Shown here one piece after another: positions 11,975 through 24,355 of a stretch of DNA of 64,000 nt. The stretch spans positions 434,001-498,000 of the forward strand of contig JAIXMO010000006.1 of assembly GCA_025677825.1 (NCBI GenBank). Reading direction: 5' to 3'. Within the stretch, counting starts at the first letter, position 1. Every line of letters begins with the position of its first letter. The notes beneath the pieces are model-generated. The model saw only the letters and a program-made list of their open reading frames with translations. It did not search any database and had not been told where the DNA came from. Source of the DNA: Helicostylum pulchrum (lineage: Eukaryota; Mucoromycota; Mucoromycetes; Mucorales; Mucoraceae). Position numbers and translations under genes: made by a program.

Positions 11975-12067
11975 ATATACCGGAAAAGTTGATTTTGAAC
12001 CGGTTTACATTTTTTTCTCTCTTTTTTATTTTCTTTATTTAAAAAAACATATACATATATAATAGTA

Positions 12068-14035
12068 ATGAAGCAACTTGGTTTACTTGTATTAATATAC
12101 ATGTCCATAGCTAAAGCTAGTTTGTTTTCTTCTACTGATCTTTATATTTCTTCAAGTAAACTTGTAAAAAAAAGAAAAATAAAAATAAAATACTTTTTTT
12201 TTATAAAAAAATTACATTTCATATTATAGATCCTGTCATTCTATTCTCGAACGGTACAATAAATGACTTTACGACAACTTTTCTAAAGCAAAAGGATTTC
12301 AAGTCTGGTATTGTACCTTTTGATAATTTAACTCAACCTTCTAATTCTGGCTTAGAAGTAAGTTTTTCTTCTTTTTCTTTTGTTTTTTGGTTACTGAATA
12401 TGAAAGTAGGGTATATTATACGATAGAGGATATTCTTGTGAGTTAAATAGTGCTTTTGATGTAAGCCCACCTCAAGTACGTTCCATTAGAAAGATTGCAC
12501 TAGTTCAAAAAGGTGATTGTGATTTTTACCAAAAGATATATACTTCAGAGCAGGATGGTGCAGCAGGAGTAATAATTTATGATTCTATACCTTTTCGAGA
12601 AGATGAGTTGTCTGGTTCAATGGTAAACCAAAAAGAAAAAAGCTTAATTGCATTGCAACGAAGCTAACTCTCTCTTTTAAAAAAATAAACAGAAAGTATC
12701 TAAAGGAAACTTGACAATACCAATGTACTATGTAGATTTAAATATTGGACAGGAACTATTCAACATGTTGAAATTTATTGCCACACTACCTATAAATACG
12801 ACATCCGATAATACAACAGCTTTTCAACCTGCTATCAATATAGTAATGCATCCAGCGGTTGGTGGATTTCCAAGCGCCTGGGAATTTACTTTAATTATAG
12901 TGGTTGCTCTTTTAGCCATTAGTTTCTTAGCATCAGGTAAGAAAATGTTATTTGTTTACTTCCCGCATACTATAAAAGGCGAAACACCCAAACTTTAACC
13001 CATTTATTATTTTTCTCTCTTTTTCTTCTCTTCTATTTATACTTATATAATGACTATTTTTCAATTAGTTGGTATGCACTGGCATCTCTGGCGCGTTCGT
13101 CGCCGTCAACGGGCACTATTTGAAAGCGGTCTACTTGATGTCAGTACGACAAATATGGGTCAATCCATTCGAAAAGTAATCGATCCTACGTCATTATCAT
13201 TATTTCCTACCCGAATAATTGGAGATGAACCGAACTTGACTTTACATCGCGTAGAATCTAATCTCTCTACACGGTCTATTAAAGCCATTGAAAATATAGA
13301 ATCATTACGAGCAAATACACCTAATACCAATGATTCGATAGAAGATGCCTGTGTTATTTGTCTTGATGAGTTTGCACTTGGTGAACAAATTCGAAAGTTA
13401 CCTTGCGGTCATGAATACCATTGTGAATGCATCGGTAAAAAAAAAAGAGAGTTTACATACATGTATATATATATATATTGACTATATAATTAAATATAGA
13501 TCCTTGGTTAACTATAAAATCTGCTTCATGTCCGTTATGTAAACATGATTGCTCTTTAGACCTTCCCAAATCGGAAACGGAACAACAACAACAACAGCCA
13601 TCATCATCACCACAACAGCCGCCACCACCGCCATCTTATTCCTTCTTCTCATTAAGATCTAGTCAAAACAATTCACCAGTTTCCTCATTTGGACCTACGA
13701 TAGCTGCTGACCGAGCAGAAGAATTCAGTCGTTCTTGGATGGCTAGAAGTTTACCAAGAAATATGAGACGTCAAATACACGAGGCTGCACAAGCTGCTGC
13801 AGAAGCAAATCGTGAGAGTGTGATTGAATTGCCCGCTAGAATGACTGAATCTTCTGCTTTAAATCAATCTACTTCTATAGATGTTCCTTCTGCACAAACA
13901 TTTGATACCCAGGATACTACCTCTCCACCACCACTACCACCATCATCATCACCATCATCACAAAGATTTGGTAATCGTTTACGACGTACTTTACCGAGAT
14001 TTTGGAGATCTAATGCAACTGAAGCTCACGCTTAA
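12068..14035 (+). CDS. PA-TM-RING E3 ubiquitin ligase (RNF13-like)
   Basis: Membrane ubiquitin ligase of the endosomal/vacuolar system. Six exons (12068-12155, 12230-12357, 12410-12622, 12693-12936, 13069-13434, 13500-14035) give 524 residues. Order: signal peptide (MKQLGLLVLIYMSIAKAS); protease-associated domain (IALVQKGDCDFYQKI, DGAAGVIIYD); a TM helix (EFTLIIVVALLAISFLA); basic juxtamembrane WRVRRRQRAL; a RING-H2 domain CVICLDEF...PCGHEYHCECI..W...CPLC with all eight ligands. The tail is Gln/Pro-rich and low complexity. The intron before the RING exon is long (132 nt) and its acceptor TTAG is the least certain junction. It lies in tandem with its neighbours, about 95 bp after the transporter. 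Confidence 0.88.
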
Positions 14036-14408
14036 AAAAAATTGTAGCTTATCTTACAGTAATAAATAATTACATAAAAAAAAAAGAGATTTATTTGTTT
14101 TCATCACAAGTTGAAACCTGCATAGTCACTTGATAAAACCGGCTTATGGCTCTCTAGATAGTAATCTTTTTTATATATTGTAAGATGCCATTATGACGAA
14201 AATTGGACAATACGTTTTTCTTCAATCTGTTGGTGTCTTGACACTTTTTACTTGGAGTCACATGTAACTTGATTAGTTCAATTATGTATTATTAATGCTG
14301 AATGCAGCGAGAGAAAAATATTTTTTTGTTACACAAAAGAAACTATGATACAGTGACAAGTTACTTATTTTTTCTCACTGTTTATTTTCCCCCTTTTTTT
14401 TTATAAAT
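14036..14408. other. Intergenic region, no gene seen
   Basis: The 3' end of the RING ligase gene and the promoter of the metallo-beta-lactamase gene. It is A/T-rich with a pyrimidine-rich stretch just before the downstream ATG. No open frame or RNA gene is apparent. Confidence 0.5.
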
Positions 14409-15427
14409 ATGACTGAAGCGCTTGTATTTATACCAAACTTTTCTCAATTATCTTCAAGGGTATGGAGAGTACTTGGTTTAAATCCTGGTAAATTTTGTCT
14501 TCAAGGTAAATGAACACACAAAAAAAAACTTTTACATAAAGTAATACTCATTGCGTGTTTTTTTTTTGGTTTTTTTTAGGTACAAACACTTATCTATTAG
14601 GTGGAGGGTCTCAAAAGATTTTATTGGACTGCGGTGAAGGAGTACCAGAATACCTTAACCACCTTGAAACATCCTTGACACAAACCGACGGAAACGCCTA
14701 CATATCCGATATCATTATCAGTCACGGCCATCGAGACCATTGGGGAGGTCTTGCTGATATCCTGAATTCACCTATTCTTAACCCAAACAAAACCATTAAA
14801 GTTCACAAGTTTCCAATCCCTACTGGGTTTACTCTAGATCATCTAGACTCGTTTCCGAAAGATATTGGTGTTAATGATTTAATCGATAAACAGGTATTTA
14901 AATTACAGGATACAACTTTAAATGTTATCTACACACCGGGTCATACCAAGGACCATTGTACGTTTTGGCTTGAAGAAGAGAAAAGTATCTTTACTGCAGA
15001 TTGTATCTTGGGACAAGGAACTGCAGTGTTTGAAGATTTGTCAGAGTACATTGATGGGTTATCCAACTTGCTTACGTTCAACCCTAAACACTTGTATCCT
15101 GGTCACGGACCATTTATCGAAAATGGTATGGCTACGATTCAACAGTATATTGATCATCGTATGGAAAGAGAGGCTCAGGTAACCAATTTACTTATGAGCG
15201 ATGAAAAGAAATCTTGGTCTGCCTTAGAGATTGTTCAGATTTTATATAAAGAGTATCCTGAATCTCTTCATTTACCTGCAGCAAGAAGTATCGTGCTTCA
15301 TTTACTTAAATTGAAAAAGGATGGAAAAGTAACTACTCCTAAAACATATGAGATGGTTCCAGAGAATTTCTTTGACATAATACATGGTCAATGGCATTGG
15401 ATATCCCATCACCAAAATAATTTATAA
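14409..15427 (+). CDS. LACTB2-like metallo-beta-lactamase-fold hydrolase
   Basis: Putative endoribonuclease-like MBL enzyme; human LACTB2 acts on single-stranded RNA in mitochondria. Exons 14409-14505 and 14580-15427 give 314 residues, close to the family's length. The zinc motif is SHGHRDHWGG (HxHxDH), followed by the third histidine in YTPGHTKDHC, the bridging aspartate in IFTADCILG and the final histidine in YPGHGP. The C-terminus carries a winged-helix-like region (LKKDGKVTT). There is no obvious targeting sequence. It converges with the CNH gene; stop codons lie about 55 bp apart. Confidence 0.9.
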
Positions 15428-15481
15428 ATAAAGAATATTTTTATTTTATACGTATAAAAAAATAGTCCTTTTTTTCTTCTT

Positions 15482-17267
15482 CTAGTGAGGTAGTGTCGCT
15501 AATAATACATCATCAGGTTTTAACATGTATACATGAATTCTTTCATCGGCATGACAAGACCAAATTAAGGATCTAAATACAGACTTGTTCTTTTTACCTT
15601 CTCTAGGTATAGACTCATCCCATCTTCCCAAAAATTTTACTGGCACCCCACGCATCACTCTCTGTACAATATGTGCCGACTTGATATGAATAATCTCTAT
15701 AGTTTCGGTCCCAAACCCTACCACATACCAATCATTGACATTACAATCCAGCTGAATAAACTCTATATGCATAGGCACCTCAGACCATTTATATACCTGC
15801 GTTGAAAACAACGCACCTGATAAATCAATGATATAACTTTGCTTCAACAAAGTCGCGAAAAACAATTGAGGAGCAGAAGCGGAAGGTAAAGCAACAGGGT
15901 CAGGGGCAGAAGAAGGCAGAGAAGTAATGACAGTCGAGTAAGAAGGCGGAATAGAATATTCAGTAGTTAAAGTGGTAGCAGGTAAAATATCAGGATAAAA
16001 AGGTAATTGAACAAGAGAAGTCCATTGAATAGGTGGTACAGAAAGACTGACCGGCAGCGTTGGATATGTATCACTTTGTTCTTGTCTAGAAAATAAAGTG
16101 GGTATAGGTGAATTGGGTGAACGAGGCGAGACAAGCTGATGTTCGTATTGTTCCCTAACCCACGTCGTTTGATAGATTCTTTCCAGGATTGGATCAATAG
16201 GAACCGCTTTTACTTTACTATCTCTTAGTTCAATAGCAGTGGCTTCGTTAGCAAATACAACCAGTATATGTCGTAACGTACTTCGATCATCTGCAAATGA
16301 AATACATTTGGATTCAGCAGGTATCCAAAATACTTTTAGTCTACAAAATGGACGTAACGGATGATCACGCTTTCTTTGCCACAATACAATTTTATCGCGA
16401 TGTCGAATAGCTGCAAATACATAGACACTGGTCTGATATGTCTGAACTGATAAAGCGTCTTTTGAATCTGGTAATTTGTAATACAGTTTCTGCAACGTAA
16501 CATTATTGACTGTATAATAAGGTTTTGTTAAACTAGAAAGTGGTTGTTCGACCAAAATGACTTGAGTTAACGAGGGTTCGTTTTTGGTTGTTGTTTGTTG
16601 AGTAGGAGGAGGAGGAGGAGGTAAATGCTCTATTTCTTCGTCTTTTACTTTACCAGATAACGAAGCAACATACTCCCAATCTTTTAACAATGGTACCTGG
16701 AACTTTGTGTCTTTTCGTTGATTCCAATCGATGCCGAGTACAGCATAAATCAATCGCAATAAACCATCATAGGAATAACATCGTACTTGTTTATATCGTC
16801 CTGCCAAGATCAAAACCACTCGACATGATTCAATGACTGTAATGTCTCTAGCTCGAATCCATATAATCGTCTTGGCTTTTACGTCTGGATTCTTTAAATC
16901 TATCAGTTGAACTCCATCATGGTATCCTAATAACAAAAACCTGTCTTCTAAAACACTGCAGCATTCATATGGTGTCGAATGCCAACTGTCACTACATGAA
17001 GCAATCATTTTAAGTTGAAGTGAAGATATATTGGTAGACTACACATCAAAGAAAAAAAAAATAGGGTTAAGACTTTTTTGTTGTTGTTCCAGTCAAAGAA
17101 GAGACTTTTTTTACTTGTAAAGTTTCCTCGGCTAATCTACTCAAGTTTAAATTATTAGGAAGTCTTGTGGGATGAGGAGGATAGTCATCAGTGTAAGGAG
17201 GTGGTGGCCCAGACAAAGCGTTTAATTCAGTTTGTTGTTGCAAATTGAATGAAGTTTCATTTTGCAT
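15482..17267 (-). CDS. CNH (citron homology)-domain protein
   Basis: Exons 17115-17267 and 15482-17038 give 569 residues, with a 76-nt intron (GTAAAA...GTGTAG) joined in phase. The first ~50 residues include GPPPPYTDDYPP, a PPxY motif that WW domains could bind. The rest reads as a CNH beta-propeller: ECCSVLEDRFLLLGYHDGVQLIDL at the start, then QTSVYVFAAIRHRDKIVLW, and the C-terminal WYVVGFGTETIEIIHI...VKFLGRW. CNH domains occur in Rho GEFs (Rom2) and Vps39, but neither a GEF nor a clathrin-repeat domain is present. The partner GTPase or membrane is unknown. Confidence 0.75.
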
Positions 17268-17448
17268 CTTTTTTTTTTTAAAAAAAAAAGAAAGAAAGAA
17301 AGAGATTTCTGCACGTATAAATATATCAACGGATTTAGTGCGACATTGAATTCTAATTAAGTGAAATAGACATGGTTTTTTACTTGCTCTCTTGGTACAG
17401 TGTCAATAAGCTTCTCAGGTCTAAATCACTGCTAAACATTTTATTTAA

Positions 17449-18600
17449 TCAGTCGTAACAATTCTATTGCATCAGGCAAATCATCTCTAAGTATAGCTGA
17501 TAATTGAACAGAGCAAGCTCTAGAGGTATCTACGTTGACCACATTTGCAGTAGTATTTTCTGGTTGGGCGTGAAAACTGCCCTTGGTCTGAGGCTTGTCT
17601 GAGGAGGAAGATATTTATAAAAAAATTATACAGTAATATTACGAACTTTTCATATTAAGGGACAATGTATTTTGCTAACGATTTTTTTTTTTTTTTTTTT
17701 TTTTTCATTATCTCTAAACTATGAGAGAGGAGGGTTGTACTTTGGAGGGATGCCTTTGGCTTTTTCCGGTAGTCGATCCTTGGTCCTGTTTGCTGTAGTG
17801 AGGGTTACAGTAGCGGCTCTATTTAAAGGTGGCCGAAATTCTCAGGAAACCCACCGTTAAATCGATTATTAGCGATAATTTTGGTTTTAAAGCGGGGGAC
17901 GGAAGAACATGTCCTGGAGAAACTCACCCTTAAATAGAGCCTTAAATAGAGCCGCTACTGTATATTCTTTTAATAAAACGATATTCGATCAATCATTTTT
18001 TTACCTTCAACTGAAGAAGATTAGCAACAATTTTAGGAAGTAGCAGGAGCCCTTGGAAATCTTTAAATAATGAAGTCTTGCTTAATTGTACCATTCTATA
18101 AACACCAGTATCAATTAACTCCATTTTGAACGTATCCATTTTAAAACCAGTAACAAGCACACCACCATCAATAGGCATTTCTACCCTCTCTCATAAAAGT
18201 TTGTTTATTATCCATTTCATTTCTTAGGAAATCTTGACCAGATCCGATTTGGGAAATACAGCTGTGTTGATAGGTGACTTCGCTTCGGCACACGACAAGT
18301 CCGTACGCTTAACAAAGACGACATAATCAGGCTTAAAACGAGTAGCCTTATCGTCTTTGTATTTTCTCTTCCCTCCTAGTAGGCCATTCGCCCTAAAAAT
18401 ATATACGGTTTTAATGGGTTTTTTGATGTCGGTACTTGTTAGACGTACCAAGCAGTGTTAAGAGTTGACTCAGTCTGAAACGCATTTTCTATTTCAGAAT
18501 CAGGTTCTCCGGTTGCGCTAAGTGGCTCAAAATCAATTAAGGTATTCAATGTTCAATCAAGTAGAAGAAGAAAAAAGACACATGTTGAAAAATAAATAAA
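17449..18600 (-). pseudogene. Decayed gene of a Mucorales-expanded unknown family, split by a MITE
   Basis: On the reverse strand a single frame reads KPDYVVFVKR, then CAEAKSP, then DLVKIS, a TAA (18224-18226), EMKWIINKLL, a TGA (18191-18193), and MPIDGGVLVTGFKMDTF through GVYRMVQLS to LLQLK. The two stops interrupt what is otherwise a continuous protein. Upstream (18460-18600) related sequence continues in another frame. An intron-like donor follows LLQLK (AAG|GTAAAA), and a possible last exon ending IELLRLIK lies at 17449-17620. The presumed intron contains the TIR element at 17808-17960. I recall similar proteins as a large uncharacterised family in Mucorales. D...ExK (PDY...EAK) is reminiscent of PD-(D/E)XK folds, which is not proven. 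Confidence 0.6.
17808..17960 (+). mobile_element. 153-bp MITE of the CAGTAGCGGCTC family
   Basis: Perfect terminal inverted repeats: the left end begins CAGTAGCGGCTCTATTTAA and the right end is its reverse complement (TTAAATAGAGCCGCTACTG). TA flanks both sides (17806-17807, 17961-17962), as expected of a Tc1/mariner/pogo target duplication. Inside the right end TTAAATAGAGCC occurs twice in tandem. The internal block AAAGCGGGGGACGGAAGA is shared with the long copies. There is no coding capacity. Confidence 0.92.
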
Positions 18601-18826
18601 TATAAATATCTGTGATAAAAGAATAATAAAATAGGGCGTCTATTTAGTGATGTAATATATTCATATAAGTTTGCTAATCATTTTATTATACATGATTCCT
18701 TTTTATGCAGAAAAAGTATCAAGAATTCTCAATCTTAAATACTACACGCTCACTGAGATTTTCGAGTTTTTAAAAAACAAAGTTTTATTCATATTTTATT
18801 ATTGTTCTGGAATAAAATTCCTTTTT

Positions 18827-21322
18827 TTACTGCCATCGACTTGGTTTTGGTTGACTTGTAGTTGCTCTTTGGAACTGAATAGGTTCTTTATTAGGATTCA
18901 CTTTGCCATGATCTCTGCTTCTTCCTCTACCTCTTCCACCACCACGTCCTCTTCCTCCTCTTCCTCTAGTATTCGACCTAGCATCTTTAAATCTAGAATT
19001 CTTCAAGGCTAAATTCAACAATTCTGGCGGAACAACTTGTCCAGAAGTTTCTAAATGACGAACTAACTCACCAGCAAACCGGTCTTCCTTTTGTGTAATT
19101 AAAGTATACGCTGTCCCCTTTTCACCAGCACGTCCCGTACGGCCCACACGATGTGTATGAGAGTCAATATCTCGGGCAATATCATAATTAATGACATTCT
19201 TCACCGTCTTAATATCTAACCCTCTTGCTGCTACATCAGTGGATACCAACACCTTTACTTTATTGGCTTTGAAATCTCGAAGCACTTTTTCGCGTTCGTA
19301 TTGTTGTAAATCTCCGTGTAATGCGGTGCAATCGAAATTGGATTTTTGAAGGTTGGTTGATAATAGGTCTACAGCATCTTTTCTACCGACGAATATAATA
19401 ACGCTTCCCTCTAATTAAAATTAAAATGTTAGTACGCTTTTTAAAACTAATTAACTTTTTTACTGTACCAACGCAGAATCCAGCTAATCTTCTAATAAGC
19501 CAATCCCACTTCATCTCTTCCTCATCAAAGACGTGTACGATCTGAGTGATATCTTCATTGGCTTGTCCAGTAGTTCCAACATTAATTCGAATAGGATCAT
19601 CAGTAACACTGCGAGCCAAAAATTCTATACGTTTTTGAAACGTTGCACTGAAAAGCAAAGCTTAAAAGGAGGGGAAAGATCATGTAAGCATCGGCATGGT
19701 AGCTATTAGTTAGTATAAACTAAATTAAACATACTTTGTCTATCAGGTCGAATATTATCACAGATTGATCTAACTTGGGGCTCTTTTTTTTTCTTTCTTT
19801 TTTAGTGAAAATAAAATAAACAAGTTTTAAAAAAAAGAGAAACTTACCGAAACCAAGATCGAACATACGATCTGCTTCATCAAGTACAAGATAACTAACT
19901 CGTTTCAAATTGGTTGCTTTCATTTTAATCATATCAATTAATCGACCAGGAGTTGCTACAAGTATCTCGACTGTTCCACTACGAAGATCTTTAAATTGTT
20001 CAAGTTTAGAAGCGCCACCATAAACAGCCGCAACCCTATTTTATAATACTTTTAGTTTCTTTTTTTTTATGTGTGTATAAATATATATGCAAAGGACTTA
20101 CTTGAGACCATACGCTTTAGCAAACTTTCGTGTTTCTTGATAGATTTGTACGGCTAATTCACGCGTAGGAGCCAACACCAACCCAATGGGACCATCCCCT
20201 TTTACCAGCTCCTCCTGATCCATAATATGAATCAGCATTGGTAGCACGAAAGCAGCCGTCTTACCTGACCCAGTCTTTGCGATTCCAATAATATCACGTC
20301 CACTTAAAGCAACAGGAATAGCTTGTCTTTGAATAGCAGATGGTTCTGTATACCCTGCCTTAATAACAGCATTTAATAAATCTTGATCAAATCCGAAATG
20401 GGCAAATGAAAGACAAGGTTTAGCGATACCGTGGCCTGTGACATGTAACCCAAGTTCTTGACGAATTTGTTTTACTTTCTCTTCATTAAGCGAAGCGATT
20501 TCTTCGTGCTCTTCATAAAAGTTTTTCTCGATTTCGGTATAGTTGATTGAATCGTGATCTACGCGAGCTAATGGTTCGATTTCTTTTTTGATAGGTGCTG
20601 ATGATCCTGCTGTTGCGGTTATGTCGTTATCGGAATCGTATCCTAAATCTGTACGTGCATCAATTGCTGCTGCTGTTGCATAAACTTCGTCGTCAGAATT
20701 AGCATTCTAATACAGGGTTAAAATAGTTAGTACAAAGTTACTGAAAAGAGGCTTTTTTTTTCTTTCTTTCTAAAGTTACCTCGTCAATTTCAGGTATAGG
20801 TTGATTGGAAGTACCAACATTAATACCCTTTTCTTTCATGTGGCGAACATAACTCTCAAAATCGTCTTCTTCTTCAATATCGTCTCTACGAATCTATATT
20901 TAAATAGTGCTGATTAAGTACCATGAAATGATGAACAACAACAACAAAAAACTTAATTACTTTTGGTTCTGATTTAGTGGTCTTTACTTTTTCACTCATA
21001 TCGGCCATAAAAGCATCTAATGGATCTTCCTCGTCTGTTTGATTTGAAGTATCTTCTTTTACAGTATTTTCAGAATAGTCTATTTGATACGCAAGTATGT
21101 CAGTCTTTTTGTTGATAAGTTTTTTTGTTCTGGCTTACCAATTCCAGCACTTGCTAAAAGTTCATCTTCATCGTCAGCTACAAAAGGTTTATTATCGGAT
21201 TTGGACTTTTTAATAGTGGTTTCGACAGGTGTTTCGTCTGCTTTTCTTTTTGGTTCTTGGTCTTTCTGCTTCTTGGAAGGAAATCCAAACGTGAATTTCT
21301 TTGGTCCACCTTGTAGAGACAT
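18827..21322 (-). CDS. DEAD-box RNA helicase, DDX42-like
   Basis: ATP-dependent RNA helicase, probably a spliceosomal U2-associated factor like human DDX42. Eight exons (21139-21322, 20961-21079, 20780-20893, 20102-20706, 19848-20035, 19735-19782, 19469-19660, 18827-19410) give 677 residues. The Lys-rich N-terminus contains [10 protein letters not shown] and an acidic segment. Helicase motifs in order: Q motif ([12 protein letters not shown]), [72 protein letters not shown]. The C-terminus is an RGG-type tail. The Prp5/DDX46 subfamily is a possible alternative. Intron 5 ends in a purine run (AAAAAG|AG), chosen because it alone restores GFEPQVRS. Confidence 0.92.
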
Positions 21323-21640
21323 TTTTTAAATTCTTTGAAAAGGAAAGAAAAAGTTTTTTTTTTGGTGACTGGGACACAAATATATCTTTTTTTCTTTCTT
21401 CTTTTGCATGGTTTAGTATTGGTTGATTTGTTGATTCAAGGTGCATAGTTTATGCTAGCTGGTCGTTGCTCTCAATTGATTTATATGACCATTTACTTTG
21501 TTAACTGTACATTGTGTATTGGTTCGTTTAGTGATAATAGTATGATATTTTCCTTGTCCATCTTAATATTCTTCTTCTCTATCAGTTGATTCGCAACGTC
21601 TGTTTCTGCGCTTGTTGCGATATAATATTATCTCCTCCTC
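21323..21640. other. Short intergenic region
   Basis: Promoter side of the helicase gene and the 3' flank of the DnaJ pseudogene. No gene is apparent. Confidence 0.45.
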
Positions 21641-22878
21641 TTATTCTTCATTATCTTCGCTATCAGTCGACTCATAGTCTCTGATTTTACGTTTCTTACG
21701 ATATAAAATCACCTCTTCTTCATCATCATCGTCGTCGTCGTTGTCATCATTATTATCATCAATGGCAATAGCACTTTCTCTTGCGTTTTGTTCTTTTTCT
21801 ATTGTAAACAATTTATTGAGAACTTTTCGGCTGTCTGAAGATTCAGGAATATTCACAGTATGTGGAAATACAACATTGAATGTGATATGGAGATCACTAT
21901 ATAAACCATAGGGATCCAAATACTTTGGCATGCCGTATCCGTGAATAGTAGTTTATGAGCCTGGTCTCAATGCTGAACCTGGAATTCGAGAGAGATTAAC
22001 AGGCTCACCATCCAAGTGTTTAAATACAGGCCTGTTTCCATAGCCCAAGATAGTCTCTCTTAAGTGAACATCCAAAATTATACTCAAGTTATCCCCTAGT
22101 CTCTTAAACATACCATCAGCAGATTCATTTTCAACAAGAACTTCGATGATCAAATCACCGCGTCTTGATCCGTCTGGCATTAGGTTTCCACGGTGATTTA
22201 CTTGTAATGTGTACATATCAGTGATTCCCTTTTCGATTTTAATGAGGAGGGCACGCTCCTTGTATTTTTTCCCTCTGCAATCTTCGCACTTTGCGTAGGT
22301 TGTATTTGTTTGTCTAGAAAATAATTAGTTTTAGAAAAAAAAAGGTTTTGAGTATGATATATATATATTCATCCTTTGCAAGTATTACAATTAATGGTTT
22401 CGACATATTCTATATAATGTCTTTTTAAACCAGTGTACGACTGATTTGAAGTAATACGAGTAGTCGTCCTACTATTATAATCGGATCCTACTTTTTAAGA
22501 AAAAAATTACGTGTTAATATATCGGAATTTACTAGTTATTTCACTTGCAACTTGGAAGTGAGAGAGGGGTGGCTGGAGGAGGTGTCGCAGGATCGTATCG
22601 ACCATCCGCTGTTGCTTTTTGTCGCTTTGAAGAACGAGAAGTATCGGTTGAAGTAAAACGAGACCAGCATCTAGATCTAAAACAGGATCCTTTTATACTT
22701 CCTGCTGCGCGAAGGTTTGCATCGTACTTTTTTCGGGAATCAGCGCGTGATAATGCATTATACGCGTTTAAAATATCTTTGAACTATGCACACATATGAG
22801 TTTACGATACACATTACGCATTTTTTTTCTTTACCTTTTCAGTTCCCCCAGTATTTTTGTCCGGGCGGAACTTTTTGC
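21641..22878 (-). pseudogene. Decayed DnaJ (Hsp40) co-chaperone gene
   Basis: Pieces of a DnaJ protein occur in order on the reverse strand. 22836-22878 encodes KKFRPDKNTGGTEK, where the invariant HPD is RPD (22859-22867). 22560-22770 encodes FKDILNAYNALSRADSRKKYD, the end of a J domain. About 22380-22495 gives CNTCKG, and about 22210-22315 gives CEDCRGKKY with a DnaJ C-terminal domain (DGSRRGDLIIEV, RETILGYGNRPV). A TAA at 21953-21955 interrupts the frame between SALRPGS and GYGMPKYLDPYG. After CNTCKG the expected GT donor reads GA. A first exon and promoter were not found, and an Asp-rich tail ends at 21641. Together the lesions indicate loss of function; an unusual expressed paralogue is less likely. 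Confidence 0.8.
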
Positions 22879-24355
22879 CTGCGCAGCACAAAAAAAAAGG
22901 TTATTTTAATATTTTATTTGCATTCACCTTTACCATTTTAAAGTACGCCTAATAAAATTGTCTTGTAAGTATTGTTACCATAGAAGTACTTTGTAAGTAC
23001 AATAAAATAAAATAAAGTAACTTTTTTATGTCGTCCTGAGAAACAGTTTGTCTAATTCCGAGAACAGTGTAAAAATTAATATTCATGTTTGTTACTTTGT
23101 AATGAGTAAAATAAAAGTAAAAATAAAAAGACAGGTTAATAATAATAAAATAAGTGCAGCTTTATATAATATTTTGAAGTGGCGTCAAACAGAGAAATAA
23201 AAGAGAGTAAGAAAGAAAAATGGCAGAGCAAGTGGAAGGTACATTTTTATTCGTCATTTTTGGAATTCTGAACACAAACTGTTGAAAAAGGTCAACTGTA
23301 CCGAAGTGTCGGTGCGGTAACGATTATTATAAACTATAAACCTTAAATTACTTCTCTCCGCCTAGCGTCTCTCTCAACGTACATACTTACTGTAATGATG
23401 GTTTATCAAATGGTTATCTTATTAAGATGTGTCAAGGGCGAAGGTTTCAAAACGTGATACCGGAAGTAACACTTTTGTTACCTAATCTTTCCTTAAAGGG
23501 ACAATGGCTTAAGATGTATTAGTTGGTGGCAATGAGCGTGTAACCTATAGTAGTCAATGTAATATTCTTCGTATTACACCAACTATAGTTTTATTACAAA
23601 AATATGAAATACTTCTTTCAAAGAACAGTTTTCAATTTTGAAGCAGATAAGTTGCACCATTCCTATTGGCCAATAGGGCTTTTGTAAACACGCTTTTTTC
23701 AAAAAAAACATAGTTTTTCTCTCTTTCTGTTCCTCCTCTTTTTTTAAATCCATCTCCTGGCCCTGCTTGACAATGCTCCTTCAAAAAGCTCATTTTGAAG
23801 GCCGATTTCTTAATGAGACAAGTAAATTGTAGTAATCCTTGTGGTCGATAGTACATGTTTTGGATCTTGTAAAATTATTCTACTAACCTCCACCCTTCGA
23901 GTTTATGATGATTTACGCAGCAGACCATGCACGTTAAGCGTGAGGACAGGTAACTTCGGAGGGTGTTCTCTTGGGGAATTACTCGCGTATAACTTTCTAT
24001 TTTTGGGGTTATACAGATATGCCCAGAAGCCAAGCGATGATGGCCGTTCCGAGAGCCGCGGTCCCACTGGGTAACATTAGAGGGAATTAGTCTTCTTTTA
24101 ATGTTATAGAGCAGGCGCTGCGCTATAAGTAAACGTTGAGGCTGGGACACGTACAGTTGCAATTTATCAGGCATGTATTATAGTAAGACCTTTTCTTTTT
24201 TGAAAGCAAAAAGACGGGGTCGAGGTTTGTCTTGTTCTTGCTGATTATCTTTGAGAAATGGTAGCAGCGATGGAGATCAGCCCCCATAGGCGCTATCTAT
24301 CGGAGGTACGTCTCTATGGGCTTCCGCCTCTATCTTCCGTGGCCTGATTTCAACG

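Noticed and set aside
22545..22799. Forward frame rich in Arg/Glu
   Set aside because: It is the antisense shadow of the J-domain exon of the DnaJ pseudogene.
23221..23240. Possible first exon MAEQVE followed by GTACAT
   Set aside because: No in-frame continuation could be found downstream in 23260-23620.
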